Source: Aspidapion aeneum (taxonomy: Eukaryota > Arthropoda > Insecta > Coleoptera > Brentidae). From it: 64,000 nt of DNA. The DNA lies in contig OY755038.1 in the NCBI GenBank assembly GCA_963576565.1, positions 62,618,577-62,682,576 on the forward strand, read 5' to 3'. Both the position numbers and the translations under genes were made by a program. The stretch's first letter is position 1, and every line of letters begins with the position of its first letter. Below, in pieces: positions 1 to 13,100 of the stretch. Below the pieces are notes generated by a model. It did no database searches and was not told the origin of the DNA. It worked only from the letters and a program-made list of their open reading frames with translations.

Positions 1-2327
1 ATCAGGGGATCCTCGATTGAAAATTTAGCTTTTGGTGTTAGCTACTACCATGCCAAATATAAAAAAATATACCCTTTTTGCAGCTTTTTATTGAAATACC
101 CTACAAATTTACTCTACTATTAATGCTTTTTGACAGTTAATAAATTTAAGAAGATGCTAAAGAACCAACTGAAGTTTTTTCGACCCAGTTTACTTAGTTG
201 CGTGTTGTTGATTGGTTGGAAGAGGTCAAGTTAAACAAGAAAAATTATTTCTACGCCGACGTTTCGGTCCTTTATTGTGCCGTCCTCATGGCACTAAAAT
301 GCATCAATAAATTTTTAAAATATTGGTAAACTTCTGACAAATAAATTTTTTCAATAATTTGTAAAAATGTTTAAATAAAAATCATAATTAAAATGTTTAA
401 AATTAATTTTTAACTAGGACTTTAAAAACCAAACTTACAAAGATTAATTTATAAAATAATAAGTTAAATAAAATTAATTAAAATATTACAATCATTTAAT
501 CACAGACCGATTGCAGATGACGAGACCAAATAGTGATAATAATAATATTAATAACCATAATAATAAAAAGAACATACACACACACGCTTACACAATACAA
601 CGAATGCAACAAAGCGGTTTACTAGTTACATAATTTAATGAAAACAACAAAAGAAACAACCAAAACAATGCTCTTGTGGTATAGCCCTTGCCATACGCTG
701 TAACATTTTTGTGACTTTGACATGATATAAACACAAAAATAGAAGCCACGACCCTGAAAAAATCAACTGTTCCCCGGGGGCTGAATTTTACATTGGGTGT
801 TATGGGGGTCAGACGTTTTTTTTATGATATTTTCAAAATGGCAGTACAGATTTCCGCGAAATTTCAATAAAATATTCTCAGACATCATCCCGATATTCCA
901 CCAAAGTTTTGTAAGGAAGCAACAAGGTTAAAATGTTCAAGATTTAGCATTTCTTATTTTGAATTCAAATTACCCGCCATGTACCACATGCTAACTGTTA
1001 TATTTGACATGTATTTGACTTTGTCATCTGTGTTTGTCACATTCGCCTCTGCTTTAAACTTAATTTTTGTGTGAGCTAATAAAGCGGCTCTGAACAATTA
1101 AGGATTACTATAGATTTAAAAAAAAATTGTTCTGAAAGCATATAGTAAAAACAATTTCAAAACCGGCTTTATTTAAAAAAAAATCAAATATTCATTAACC
1201 GTCATTCCAACTTCAATATTTTAAAGAAAATCAGCTGTGTCGTAACGTGACCATCAAAAAAAAATCAGCCCCGGATGTGACGTCAACAAAGTGGAGGATC
1301 GGTGCGTCTCAGAGTGCGGACAAAAATAGGGTTTTTGGACAATAATCAATATCTTTGTTGTTTTTCAAAAAAGTTAATTTTTTTATAGGGTATGTGATAA
1401 AGTGTAGTCTAAAGGTTAAAATAAGTAAAACTTTTAAAAATATATATATATATGTCATTTTATTTTGAAATATTAAAAAAATAAATTAAAGTGCATTCAG
1501 TTTAACCTACAGTTACGTTAAAAATAAAAATCAATTTACTTTTGTGTCAAAAATTAAACTAAAATTATTTTTCCAGAAAAATTAAATTAGCAACCCCAAA
1601 ATACACATTGCATCCTCAGTTTCTTGGTTCTTAAAGATGATTCTAAGAAAGCCGTTTTAGGCCGTCCACGACTCGGTCCGGGTACGGCCTCTGTTTCCGA
1701 ATCTGTATTTTTTGATTTTTCTGAATACGTTTTATAACAAAATTTCTCAGATATAATATCTTTATTTAACCATTCAAAATAACGGTTTTGAAAATAAATG
1801 TTATTTTGTCCCGATAGCTTTTATTTAAAACTGAGACTTTTGCAAAAATTTAATGACGCCTTATTTAGAATTTGGTTATTTTTGTCAGAATATTCTTCTA
1901 AACCCAACAAGGGTTGAATTTTTTTGAAAATATTTAACACCTTTAGATTTTCGTGAGAGGCGGGATAAAAAGTGATACTTTATCCCTAAAAAGTGATACT
2001 TTATCCCTAAAATTTGTGATAAAAAGCGCACTTTTGATCTCCAAAAAACGATTTTTTAAAAAATATTCGCCCACACAAACACCAGAATAATTTTTGGCAT
2101 ATATATTTTAAGAGTGATAGCAGTATTTTTATAATTTTACTGACTACCTTAAATTATGGTTTTTGTGCGTTCCCATTGACAAAAAACGGCCAATACGATA
2201 TGCGATTCTAAAATATTTAATTTTCCATTTTCCTCACAGTAGTATAAGGTGACTTAGTACCATAAATATTTTGGGAATTTTTTGAAAATTTATTATCACC
2301 TATAAACACTCGCCTTCACCGAATAAT
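1..2327. other. AT-rich non-coding stretch
   Basis: No open reading frame with recognisable protein similarity is visible. A 20-bp unit (agtgatactttatccctaaa) is repeated twice in tandem around 1970-2010. A segment reading ttgtggtatag...gccatacg near 672-700 has a second copy near 3397-3420, so part of this stretch belongs to a dispersed repeat. Otherwise I see nothing here. Confidence 0.6.
251..300 (-). repeat. Penelope-type terminal-repeat motif (remnant)
   Basis: On the minus strand this reads GTGCC-ATGAGGAC-GGCAC, then GGACCGAAACGTCGGCG. The block CCGAAACGTC after a small hairpin is the arrangement seen in the terminal repeats of the Penelope-like element at 35-38 kb. It is probably a short remnant of such a repeat. 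No RT or endonuclease coding sequence is attached, so the assignment rests on the motif alone. Confidence 0.3.
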
Positions 2328-2481
2328 AAGCCTCATATCTTCTCCAGATTTAGTGCCATTTTTGAGACCATGCTGCCGCCATTATTGACGTTGATGAGAG
2401 CTGTCACAATTTTATATTTGTCCAAATGGCGGCAAGACTGGTTTTAAGGGTAAACCTAAACAGGAGATGATGTGAGGCCTC
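2328..2481. repeat. Hairpin MITE, about 154 bp
   Basis: The ends are inverted copies: aagcctcatatcttctcc on the left and ggagatgatgtgaggcct on the right. A second inner pair is gccgccat and atggcggc. The whole segment can fold into one imperfect hairpin, as expected of a small non-autonomous DNA element. No clear target duplication was found and the family is unknown. Confidence 0.5.
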
Positions 2482-5400
2482 TCAACCGGGGTGGTAACCA
2501 ATGTGTTATAAATTATTAGGATTGAAATATATTATTTAAAAAATACAACACCCTTAGTAGCAGCCAGTAGCAAAAAATATTTATGCTACCTTTTTGCTAA
2601 TTCATTGGACTAATATTTAGGATATATGCCAGACCTTGCAAATCTTTGCAATTTTTTATAACCTAAATAAAATTTAAAAAATATTTTTTTTTGTAAGCAT
2701 AACAGTTTTAATTAAATTATTTTAAAAGCAAGACGTCAATTTGACAAAATTTTATTTAAACAAATAGCGTAAATATATATCACTGTAATACTTAAAGAAA
2801 ATTTTTTTTATATTTAAATGCAGAACCAGTCAAATTAATTTTCTGATAGGTATTTTATACGATTTTTTTGTACCTGTTTTAAAATAACGACTTTAACTAT
2901 TTATTTTGTTCACTTTCGCAAGTGTGACTAAAAAATAGGTTATGACTACAGATAAACTGGACATTTATCTATACTTTTGCAATATTAAAACTTTTAAAAT
3001 GTAATCTTAGTTTTTCGAATATTGCCCACAGGAGTCTGCACTGTGCGCCTGTTTTGATAGCCCTGATAAAATTAAAGGAAAAACTGTCATTGTCTTAAAT
3101 AAAAAAATGCTGACTGTATTTTGAGAAAAAACGCACAGATGTAAACAACTTTTGTTGCTGTAATTATGCATATGATAAACAAAGAGGTTGGAATGTCACA
3201 AAAGTATAATTGCCTATGGCAAGGCCTATATTACCCTCCATACTTTTACACTCAATTTGTTTGGTAGGTAGGTTCGGTATAATTGTCTACGTTGGATTGG
3301 TGGGTAATTATTTGAAATTTTTCTTTTGGTTCAAATACAGAACTCGTGAAATTACTAACAAGTTTTTATAAAAATTATCTCTAACTTTTAAGCACTTGTG
3401 GTATAGTCCTGCCATACGCAGTTACACTTTTTGTGTGTATAAACATGTTTCCTAACTAGAAATATTAAAAAAATATAAATATGTCATGTTGGTATAAAAT
3501 TAAAGGAAAAACTATCATTGTGTTAAATAAAAAAAATTTCCTTTTAGTTCAAATACAGTTTTCTCAAAACTGTAAGGTGTCTGTATTTAATATGAATTCT
3601 TATTCGAATACCTTATTAAATTATACTCGGGGAAGTTTTAATTAAAACAACAATAATAATAATTAAGAACAGACACGAAAATAGTGGCTTAGTAAAATTG
3701 GGGTGTTAAGTTAATTCCCAAGTTTATTCAAAGTTTTGTAATCTTTTCTGTAAAATTTGTATCGCCATGTTTAATTCTTCGATTTTATAAATTTGAACTT
3801 TATGGATTAGGTTTGTAATTTCTTGTATAAAAACTTATTATACCAGAAAATCACTCTTTTCAAGTATCCATTTTAAAGGAAAAATTGGTAATCCTCGAGC
3901 TGCCAACAGATGTTAAAACCAAAAGCAATAAAAAACTGGACAACGCCCACAAGATTTTTATGTTTTTAATAATTTTTTACGTATACAAGTCTACTGGATT
4001 CCCTTTGTGTTAATTACACACGAGTCTAGCTGAAAAACACAAACAAGAACTCTTATTTTCAAAAATGGGTATTCAATTTCAATGAGGCCATATAATAGTT
4101 AGAGCAAAAAATTTGAGAAGGCTCTCCGTTTTCAGCCTAGAGGGCAAATCATATTATGTTTTGGCAACAGACCATTTCCCCCTAATCCGTCCCCACTGAA
4201 TCAGAATATCCCTTTTGCCAACTCGAAATATCGACAGGGACCGAGAAAATTCCCCCAAACCCCCAAAAACCAGTTTTTTTTCAGTTTTATAAAATTTTCT
4301 CAAAAACTAACATTTTTATCGAAAACTTTTTTATGGAGAACAGAATTCCCCTTCCAAAGGTGTATAGGTTTGGAAAAGCAAATAGTTCTCCAGGGGCGTT
4401 CTTAAATTGGGATTATTTCGAAAAAACATGTTTCTGCACTTCTGTGGAAGAAATATGTGGTATACTTTATTGTAGAAAATATAATTTCCTTTTAACCACT
4501 GTAATACAATGTGGGGTTTACGTCATAGGAAAGTCTACAGGGGCATACTTATAAAAATAAATTTTTAAAAATAATATATTTTTAAAGCAAAATATGCTTT
4601 TTAGGAAAAGAAAATTAATTTTTAACTTATTCTATTCTATAGACCTTCGTTTGTAAAATGGTTTTTTGGTTATTTTTGAGAGTGATCCGAATATACGGAC
4701 GTCCCTGGAGAGTTAATTGGTTGTAAGTCCAACCCCACCGAGTTTCACATCGTTGAAAAGTGAATTTTACTGTCTATAATAAAGTATTAATATTCTTATT
4801 CTAAGTTTAGTTTCTGAGAAAATTAGATAAAACGTCTAACAAAAATGATTTATTTTCTGTTTTTTTAAATGGGTTTAACTTATGGATCCTCCTAAAGTGT
4901 TAATTATGAAACACACGTTTTCCTGTTGACAGTAGCTTCAAAAAAACGAATAAATTTGAGAAAAATCATGGTTTTTTTTTCAATTTTTTGAAATTACTTC
5001 CATTAACGGACGCCCCTGGAGAGTTTGTTATCAGTCTGACTCCACTGAGTTATATCTTGTTAAAAAGGGAATTTTCTTGACTACAATAAAGTATATTAAA
5101 AGTTTTTTTATTAGAAGTTTTTAGAAGAAAATTTGAAAAAACCTCAAGTTCTCAGATTTTGGCGGGTGTGGGGGGGGGGGGGTTTGGAAGTTTTTGCAGC
5201 CATTAAAAAAAGCTAATATGATTAAATATATGTTTTGAATGTACATCTGTGTCAATTTGGCTTTACAGCGGCAATTTAAAATTTCGCCGCCATCTTGAAT
5301 ATCTCAGCCCCTGTCAACATTTCGAGGTGGCAACAGAGACTTTCGGTTTTAGCAGGGTCGAAATAGAGGGAATTAACCATTTGCCAAAAAGTAGTGTAAA

Positions 5401-6109
5401 ATGCTTATAGAAAGTGGATTTTCCGAAAACTATAAGAACGTAGGTACACCTACCAAAAAGCAATATTGCTGATGTTCCACTATTTTTTTTTTTAAGCCGA
5501 TGCTCGTCAATATAACGGTATTATTGATAGTAGTGATCAAATGACGGCGGCTGATACAAGGTGGTTCTTACTAGAGGCACACACCGACGGTTCTGGAACA
5601 AAATTTCTGAGAGGGAGGGGTAATGTTAAAGCGGTGACTGTAACTAAGGGCACTAGAAAAAAGCGCCACACTATATATCCGCTTAGGAAAAAGGTGCATA
5701 TGAAAAGCGCAAATGACAAAAACACACACGAAAAAAGCACACACAGTAAAACACTGCTCGGGGGAACCATACAAGGAAAACTTTTGACCTAAATCATGCA
5801 ATAAATGTTTTACATGGGTTGGACGACGTTGTTTTTATGCGGTTAAAATATATAATTCACAATTGACGTTCGTATGTTGACATATGCATAGACTAAAAAT
5901 GGTTTGTTGTGCGCAGTGGCTAATACAAAAAGAAGGAAATTTAAATCATGTGACATCTCCCTATTTTTTTTTAACTAAAAGTTACACATTCCTTTTCAAA
6001 CTTTTACCAAAAAATATAGCTACTAAATAATAAATAATTTTATTACACTTAATGAAAACTATCTACCCCTAACTAAATTCTTACCACCATTTTTTTACTA
6101 CCCTTTTTT
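2482..6109. other. Non-coding stretch with diverged direct repeats
   Basis: No gene is recognised. A segment with aaattaaaggaaaaact occurs at 3072 and again at 3498, 426 bp apart. A block reading ggacg(t/c)ccctggagagtt...actccac(t)gagtt occurs near 4698 and 5008 with a period of about 310 bp, and a related piece lies near 4390 in the opposite orientation. A G13 homopolymer lies at 5168-5182. Short ORFs at 4333-4554 and 5541-5792 show no recognisable similarity and are probably chance. Confidence 0.5.
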
Positions 6110-6294
6110 CAGTCGAACCTCTCTAACTTGAACCTCTATAACTCGAACCTCTCTATAACTTGAACTTTTTAAGTGGTCCCTGCACTTTTTATATGAATTT
6201 TAACCTCTTTAACGCGAATTTCTATAAGTCGAACTCTCCATAACTCGAACTGATTTGGTTGTCCCTTGAAGGTCGAGTTATAGAGGTTCGACTG
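6110..6294. mobile_element. pogo/Tigger-type MITE
   Basis: The terminal inverted repeats are CAGTCGAACCTCT on the left and AGAGGTTCGACTG on the right. The interior is full of cgaacctctataactcgaa-like subrepeats, a pattern known from pogo/Tigger-type MITEs. A TA follows the right end. The matching TA on the left appears mutated. It is only 185 bp, so it has no transposase and would have depended on one supplied in trans. Confidence 0.7.
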
Positions 6295-6296
6295 TA

Positions 6297-7010
6297 TTTC
6301 TAATGTTTATTAAAGTTATTTAAATTTTATTTAGTTTAATCACAAATTATAGTTTATCTAATGTTTTGGCTTTATCACAGGTAGAAAATATTTTTTGTCA
6401 GCCCTAATAACTATTACCTTACTTACCTGTTTTCCACCAAGTTAAAAGTTTGCAAATAATTAGAAAAATATTGTCGGAGAGCACTTTTAAGGGGGATAAC
6501 TTAATATTAACCAGTAATATTTTTTTACTTACCTAAATTAATTATTATTTACTGAGTTACAAAAATAAATGTTCGAGGACGCTGTTTTCGTAAGATGTAT
6601 CTTACTTATAAAATATGCAACTGTATACAATAAATTTATGCCTAAACATACTTTATTACGAAAAACAATGTGAGTGGAAGTTGCGACACGGTAATCACGC
6701 TCATGCTTGTAATTGGTGCAAAACCGCAACAACATATCCCTTGCACTTGCACCTATACTTACAAGACATTTTGTGCCCATGCTAACTGCAAAGTTATTAA
6801 GAATGGTAATTGAAACGCATAGATCCGTTAATTTGGCAGTCCAGTTACAGCTCCATGCTAAGTATGTCGCGCGTCATTGCTCCGTTAACCAAGAAACATT
6901 GGGGCTTCCGAGAAGGGCTTTTTAGCCCTTCCTAGTGGTCTGATGGTCAGATGGCTATATCTAATCAACCCAACTATAATGCGCCTATGTCCAGGTATGC
7001 AACGTGCAGA
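6297..7010. other. Non-coding stretch
   Basis: No gene is recognised. A perfect palindrome with a short loop (aagggcttttt agccctt) lies near 6913-6930. Short ORFs on both strands near 6538-6925 have no recognisable similarity. Confidence 0.45.
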
Positions 7011-7015
7011 CGCCG

Positions 7016-8104
7016 CACAGTGGAATGAAACCATATATATTTATTTAACATTTCCTCCTAAGCCAACTTGAGAAATTTAAAGAAATAATTATACACATTT
7101 GTAAAGAAATATCTGGTGATTTTAGATATATTTTTGGTTTTTTTATGTTTGGCTTACTTTTTCGTTTGCAGAGATTTAAAACTAACTTTTTAGCAAAACC
7201 TACAAAATGTAAAACAGAAATAAAAAATGTGATTATTTTTTTTAAGGGTTCGCTAGATCTTAGCTAGAAATTACTTTTTAACGTTTTTAGTGTTGAGTAA
7301 TGTTTAAAATAATTTTCTAATGGAAAACTACTCATCATTGACAGATGTAAAAAAATGTATAAGCATTTTTCTTTCTTAATAAGCTGTTGAAAAAGGTGCC
7401 ACAAATTGTGCCTAGTGATTGCTTCAAAATTTTTTTTGTCAGAAATATTGCCTGGAAATATTAGTTGTTCTTCTTTTACTTCTAGAAGTTTTATCTCCTC
7501 GCGAAGGTGAGAAATAATCATAGCAATTGAAATGTGTTTCTGCTGTTTAATGCGTCTCCCTATGTAATTATTTTAAAATTTAATTTTATTTAGCTGATAA
7601 AAGTTAATTTAAAAAAAATTCTTATTTATTTAAATTCAATAAATTTATTCCATCACTGGTATTTTTTAAATTACTAGAGGGTAAATATTCTAGGTTAGGT
7701 CAGGGTGGAAGAAAGGAGACCGAGTAAAAATAGTATGTTTGTTATAGAAAAATATTAATATAAAACCTGCATTTTAATTGTAACGAAGTTTATTACTAAA
7801 AATAATAAAATATTATTCTTTTTGAATCACCCTGTATGTATTTCCTAAAATGCTTAGTAATTATTATATAGTTTTAAATCAAGACAATTACCTAAATGAA
7901 CTTGATAACACACGTTTTATCAGAATTTTACATACTCATTATCTTTATTATCTCCGGTATTGGATTTATTGAAACTGTCAATTTTTTTTGTTTACTAAGC
8001 GTTATTGCTTAACTAATTGTTTACCATGCTATCAAATTTTATTAATTTTGGTTAAGCAGTTCTCGAGTTATTACCAGAAAATATACCCGTTTCGTTCCAC
8101 TGTG
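7016..8104. mobile_element. Transib-like DNA transposon, non-autonomous
   Basis: The ends are inverted repeats, CACAGTGGAATGAAAC on the left and, read inward from the right, CACAGTGGAACGAAAC (15 of 16 identical). They are flanked by a perfect 5-bp direct repeat CGCCG (7011-7015 and 8105-8109). A 5-bp GC-rich duplication and CAC-starting ends are hallmarks of Transib, the superfamily related to RAG1. The first seven bases equal the V(D)J recombination-signal heptamer. The interior of 1.09 kb is AT-rich. A minus-strand ORF at 7264-7521 (85 codons) has no recognisable transposase motif. I infer a deletion derivative; an unrelated superfamily with 5-bp duplications is the alternative. Confidence 0.6.
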
Positions 8105-8344
8105 CGCCGCGGTCATTGCATTCCCATCTACTATGGGTTATAAAGCGGTCCTTTAGGAAGTGGCAATATGCATTATTGACAGCGAGGTTCAGCAAGGTAA
8201 TTACCCCACGGAATTTAAGTAATATCCGCTAACGGTGGGTCATGTGATATTCGACGTTAATTGCTTATTTTAGTTCCTCAAAACCTTGCGAACTAAAACG
8301 CCACCATAGTGTTTAATCTCTGTATAAGATCTATTTTGTTTGAG

Positions 8345-8409
8345 CTAGTGTCCCTTAACAATTTGAGAGTTCTTGCATTTTAAACTGTCAAATTATTTAC
8401 GGACACTAG
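8345..8409. repeat. Perfect nested stem-loop
   Basis: CTAGTGTCC pairs with GGACACTAG, and inside it AATTTGAgAGTT pairs with AAACTgTCAAATT. The 65-bp hairpin lies about 85 bp outside the gypsy LTR. It may be a tiny MITE end or a terminator-like RNA fold; its function is unknown. Confidence 0.4.
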
Positions 8410-8493
8410 TTTGACCTATAAAGTCTAATAATTTAACCATTTATAAAAAATTCAATCTTTTATTGAGGATACAAATTAGTCGGGGGTTTATAT

Positions 8494-8922
8494 TGTTACG
8501 GGTTCACAACGACAAATTAAAACTCGCAATTGTTGAAAACGATACGTCAATTTATTTCAACAAATTATGTACAAAAACACGCACTTAAACTTACTAATAA
8601 CTTGTTAATAATTCACTACTATAATCGGTCTATTAACTTCGTGTTAATATCTCACGACCACTACAGTACGCTATCTGTGACTGACTCCTGATGCACGACG
8701 TCCGGCCTTATATATGAGGGCTGCCTACTATTCGAGAACCCTTCCATCCTTGTTCGATTCGGACTCATTCCAGCCCTTTTCTAGACTTTCGCATACCCGT
8801 TTGTCACAGATAATGCAACTAAAACCTAGATTAAGAATACAACCATAAAATACGTCAACCTAATACTACACTAAACCTAAATAAATTCTAACTATAAAAT
8901 TTAAATACTTAAATTTGTAACA
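8494..8922 (-). repeat. 3' LTR of the gypsy element
   Basis: 429 bp copy of the LTR at 14586-15014, with the same TATA and TTCgaGAA (8731-8738) elements. About six substitutions separate the two copies (roughly 98.6 percent identity by eye). Confidence 0.95.
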
Positions 8923-8936
8923 CTATCGTCCTCTTC
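8923..8936 (-). promoter_or_regulatory. Polypurine tract
   Basis: Directly before the 3' LTR the minus strand reads GAAGAGGACGATAG, almost all purine. This is the expected plus-strand primer site for reverse transcription. Confidence 0.65.
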
Positions 8937-9738
8937 AGGTTTGATCGCCTCGATCAACATTTCCTAGGTAAGGTTTTAGTCTGTCTAGATGAACAACTTT
9001 CATCTTGGACTTCGGGCTTTTCTGGATTCGGTAGACTACATCATTAATTCTCTTAACAACTTTATAAGGCCCTTCCCATGGTGGTGTCAACTTAGGTGAT
9101 CTTCCTTTCTTGCGTTGAGGATTGTATAGCCAGACTTGATCATTCTCTTTGAACCCTGAAGAGTTTGCTTTCAGGTCATATCTCGCTTTCATGCGGTCAC
9201 TGGCTATTTCTATTCGCTCTCTAACCACTTCATGGATATCGTGTAGCTTTTGCCTTAAACGTTCGACATAGTCATTAAACTTTAAGTGTTCTTCTTCAGG
9301 TGAACCAAACATGATATCACATGGTAAACGCAGTTCTCTACCAAACAGGATACTAGATGGAGTAGCTCCTGTCGTATTGTGAATGGCGGTTCTATATTCC
9401 ATCAAAAACAATGGAATATATTGGTCCCAATCTGTTTGGTGCTCATCCACAACTTTGCACAGATGTAAAGCCGTAGTCCATGTTTTATGTATTCCTAAAA
9501 GGTCACAGAGATTCTGGAAGAGCTTCGATTCAAAATTTCTTCCTTGATTTGAATGTAGTTCCAAAGGAATGCCAAATCGGCTGAAAACATCATTTACCAG
9601 AACTTCCGCAACTTTAGTTGCCTCTTGGTTAGGCAAAGCAAACACTTCTGGCCATTTGCTAAAGTAATCCATGACAACAAGGATGTATTTGTTGCCTTTT
9701 TTTAGTTTCTGGAAATGGTCCGGCCACATCAATAGCAA
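8935..9738 (-). pseudogene. Integrase core and C-terminus, inactivated
   Basis: The segment starts just after the homopolymer frameshift (true similarity from about 9700). The first catalytic Asp is present (VVMDYFSKWPE). At the second catalytic position the sequence reads HSNQGRNFE, Asn instead of Asp. The block that should carry the catalytic Glu is absent: TTALH runs straight into LCKVVDEHQTDW, an in-frame deletion. The C-terminal part (VWLYNPQRKKGRSPKL, then WEGPYKVV) is a typical gypsy integrase tail. The enzyme is certainly dead. The stop lies 12 bp before the LTR, so there is no env gene. Confidence 0.95.
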
Positions 9739-10141
9739 TGCGTTCGAATGGTAGACCTACGTTATATTGTTTCATTTGACCTCTGCACCTTGTTTTGGGA
9801 CCTTGGCTGGCTGCACAAGTCGAACATCGGCGGCACCAGTTTTTCACATCTTCAAAGTAATTGACCCAATAAAATCGGTTTCGAATTTTGTCCATGGTTT
9901 TATTTATGCCTAGGTGCGCGCCTGATTTTCCACCATGGCATTCGGCCATTATATTGTCTACCATGCTCCTAGGAACCACTACTTGATTAACCACAGTAAG
10001 GCCATCGGCACTTTTCCAGGCACGTTTAAGGATGTTTTCCTCTACTATCAGTGAATCCCATTGTGCCCACAGTGATTTGAATATCACCCCTTGGTTTGCG
10101 ATATCTTGCCATGATGGTCGTGGCTTGTTTTCTTCTTTCAA
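9659..10141 (-). pseudogene. Integrase N-terminal segment (H2C2)
   Basis: This frame continues in register with the upstream pol after one TGA codon. It has the HHCC zinc-binding domain: HLGINKTMDKIRNRFYW, then CRRCSTC. It runs into the start of the integrase core. It is then thrown out of frame at a run of seven T on the plus strand (9697-9703), where the protein similarity jumps to the next frame. It has no plausible start of its own (first codon TTG), so it can only be a piece of the polyprotein. Confidence 0.92.
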
Positions 10142-13100
10142 TCACAAGATGGGTCCTACATCTTTGTCGTTAAGTTGTGTGGTTCTAATCGAAGCCGACA
10201 TCCATTCTTCATCTGGTTCTAACTTTATCTGGCGCACGTAGGTAATTCCTTCTTTCTGGTCAATTTTCCTGCAATGTTTACAATCCTCAGGGCAAGGTCT
10301 TCTGGACAATGCATCTGCATTATTATGCACCCTTCCCGCTCGGTGCTTTATTTGATAATGGTATTGTTGTAGCTTTTCTATCCATCTCGCGACTTGCCCC
10401 TCAGGTTGTTTCATTTTCATGAGCCACTGTAACGCAGCATGATCCGTTCTAATCAGAAACTCTTGTCCGTAGAGATATTTGTGAAAGTGATCTACGGATT
10501 TAACTATGGCTAGGAGCTCGTTTCTAGTAACACAATAATTTCTCTCTGGTTTGGATAGCTTCTTGCTGAAAAATTCGATGACTCGTTCTTCTCCATCTTG
10601 TACTTGGGAGAGTACTGCTCCTATGCCATCGTTGCTCGCATCAGTATCTAATATGAATTTTCCTTTTGGAATGGGATATGCAAGAATCGGACTAGAACAT
10701 AATGCTGCTTTTAGTCTTCTAAATGCTTGGTCACATTCGGTATTCCATTTGCAAGAAGCTTTATCTTCTGTAAGTCTATGTAATGGAGACGCTATTTTGG
10801 CGAATCCTTCTACAAATCGTGTGTAGTATGTACACAGACCCAAAAAGCTTCTCAATTCATGTTTGTCACGAGGTTGAGGCCATTCTTTTATTGCTTGTAA
10901 CTTCTTTTCGTCGGTATGGATGCCTTCTCGGGAAACGACGTGACCCAGGAACTCAACTTTTTCTTGGAACAGAAAACATTTCTTTGAGTTCAGTTTAAGA
11001 TTTGCGTTCCTGATTCTTGAGAATACTTTTCGTAAATTATCTAGATGATCTTGAAATGATTTCCCCATTACTATGACATCATCCAAATAGACTAGGCAGG
11101 TTTTCCAAGTAAGGCCTCGTAGAACGACTTCCATTAGTCTTTCAAATGTAGCTGGGGCATTGCACAGGCCAAATGGCATCACATTAAACTGATAAAGTCC
11201 ACTTCTAGCAGAAAATGCAGTCTTCTCTTTATCTCTTTCAAAGATTCCTACTTGCCAATACCCACTGTTCAGGTCAAGAGTAGAAAACCAATATGATCCT
11301 GCCAATGTTGTTAATGTGTCGTCTATTCTTGGCAGTGGGTAACTATCTTTCTTGGTCACATCGTTAAGTTTCCTGTAGTCGACACAAAATCTAGTACTTC
11401 CATCCTTTTTAGTGACCAACACCACAGGAGATGACCAAGGACTTGATGACTCTTCAATAACACCGTCGCTGAGCATTTTATTAATGAGATTGTGAACTTC
11501 TTCTTGCTTGGCCATTGGTAGTCTTCTTGGGGGTTGTCTTATCGGTTGGGCATCGCCAGTGTTGATAGCATGTTGAATAAGGTTTGTGAGTCCCGAACTA
11601 CTCCTAGTTTCGAAGATATTACTTTGCTCTTCTATAAACTCTCTCGCTTTACTAAATTCTTCTGGAGTGAGATGTTGCCAAGTTGACTCAAATTGCTGAA
11701 GTACCTCCATTGGTAACTTGCTTGTATCCTCGGAAGTTGGCTCTTCACATCTTGTTACTTTCTGTACTGGTTCAAATAATGCTACCACCTCCCCCTTATT
11801 AATTTTGACACTATTTGGGAAAATATTGGCGACTCTAATCGGGATGTCTTTATCGGTTTTAACTAGTGATTTTGCAACGAGGTAGGTGTTGGGTGTGTTT
11901 TGTTGGCTTATGAGTCCGACGCAGCTTGATGTTTTACTTTCCAGCCTCCCAAAAATTATGGTCTCACTGTTACCGACTAGTCTTGTTGTGCATACTGCCA
12001 CCACCTTAATTGGTTCTTTATTGATGTGACTATTTGACAAAATCAACTCTTCGTTCCCAAATCTTAGGGTATTAAGTTTATTATCAAACGCAAATCCATG
12101 TTTACTTATCAGGTCCATTCCCAAAATAAATTCGTCTTCTATGTCTGCAACTAATACCGAGTGGCGAATCTTCAACCTCCCCAGCTGTAGGTCTATGTCT
12201 GTCTGCCTCAACACGTCGGCGGATTCTCCAGTCACAGTCTTAAGTGTTATTTTCTTTTCTGTTGGTCGAATTTTATATCTCGTTGCAATTTTGAACTTAA
12301 GCAATGATATGGCAGCACCAGTGTCTACTGTTATATTAACTTTTCTTCCATTAATAAGTCCGTCGATGTTAAGACTGTCAGCAGTATGTTTTAAGCTCTT
12401 GATAGAGTAAATTTTGGGGGCTAAATTCCCATTAGCCAACACCCGCCCCTCTGCGTTGACTAGTTTTAGTTTTTCCTGATCTCTTCTTCGGTACTCTGTC
12501 CCACTAGATGGTGAGCGAGACCTCATTTGGACATGAGAATCGCGTTGAATATGCCCTGTACGTCCGCATCTGAAACACTTTACATTTGGAGGGGATCGTC
12601 TACTTTCTTTCAAAGAATCAATCTTCTCTATCAGTGATTGAAACAGTTGGTTTAGCGTTTTTAAGTTGACCTCATCTCCAGTGCTCATTTCTTCTCCCTC
12701 CTGAATTGAAACAGCTCCTTTTTTTGGCCTGGACATATTATTTGATGATTCAATTTCAAGGGCTCGAATCAACACTTCACTGCTGTTATGGAAGCGTTCT
12801 CGACGAAGTAACTTTGCTAAGTCCGTATCTCGCAAGCCGTTAATAAAGCGATCTACCGTAAAGGGATCTCTGTAATTTTCTGGCATTTCTGGGTAAGCCA
12901 AATACATCAGCCTCCTGATATCCGCTTCATACTCTTGTAATGACTCCCCTGCTCTTTGTTGGCGAATATTTAATTCTGACCAATGCAAATTTCGTAAATG
13001 TTCATCTCCATATCTTCTTTCTAAAGCTGCCACTAAAGCATTGTAACTCTGTTTTTGTTCCGCTGGAATAGACCGTAAAAGTCCAAGAGCAGGTTCTCGT

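Noticed and set aside
5541..5792. 83-codon ORF (MTAADTRWFLLEAHTDG...)
   Set aside because: Two overlapping antisense ORFs of similar length, no recognisable domain, and no splice or promoter signal that favours it.
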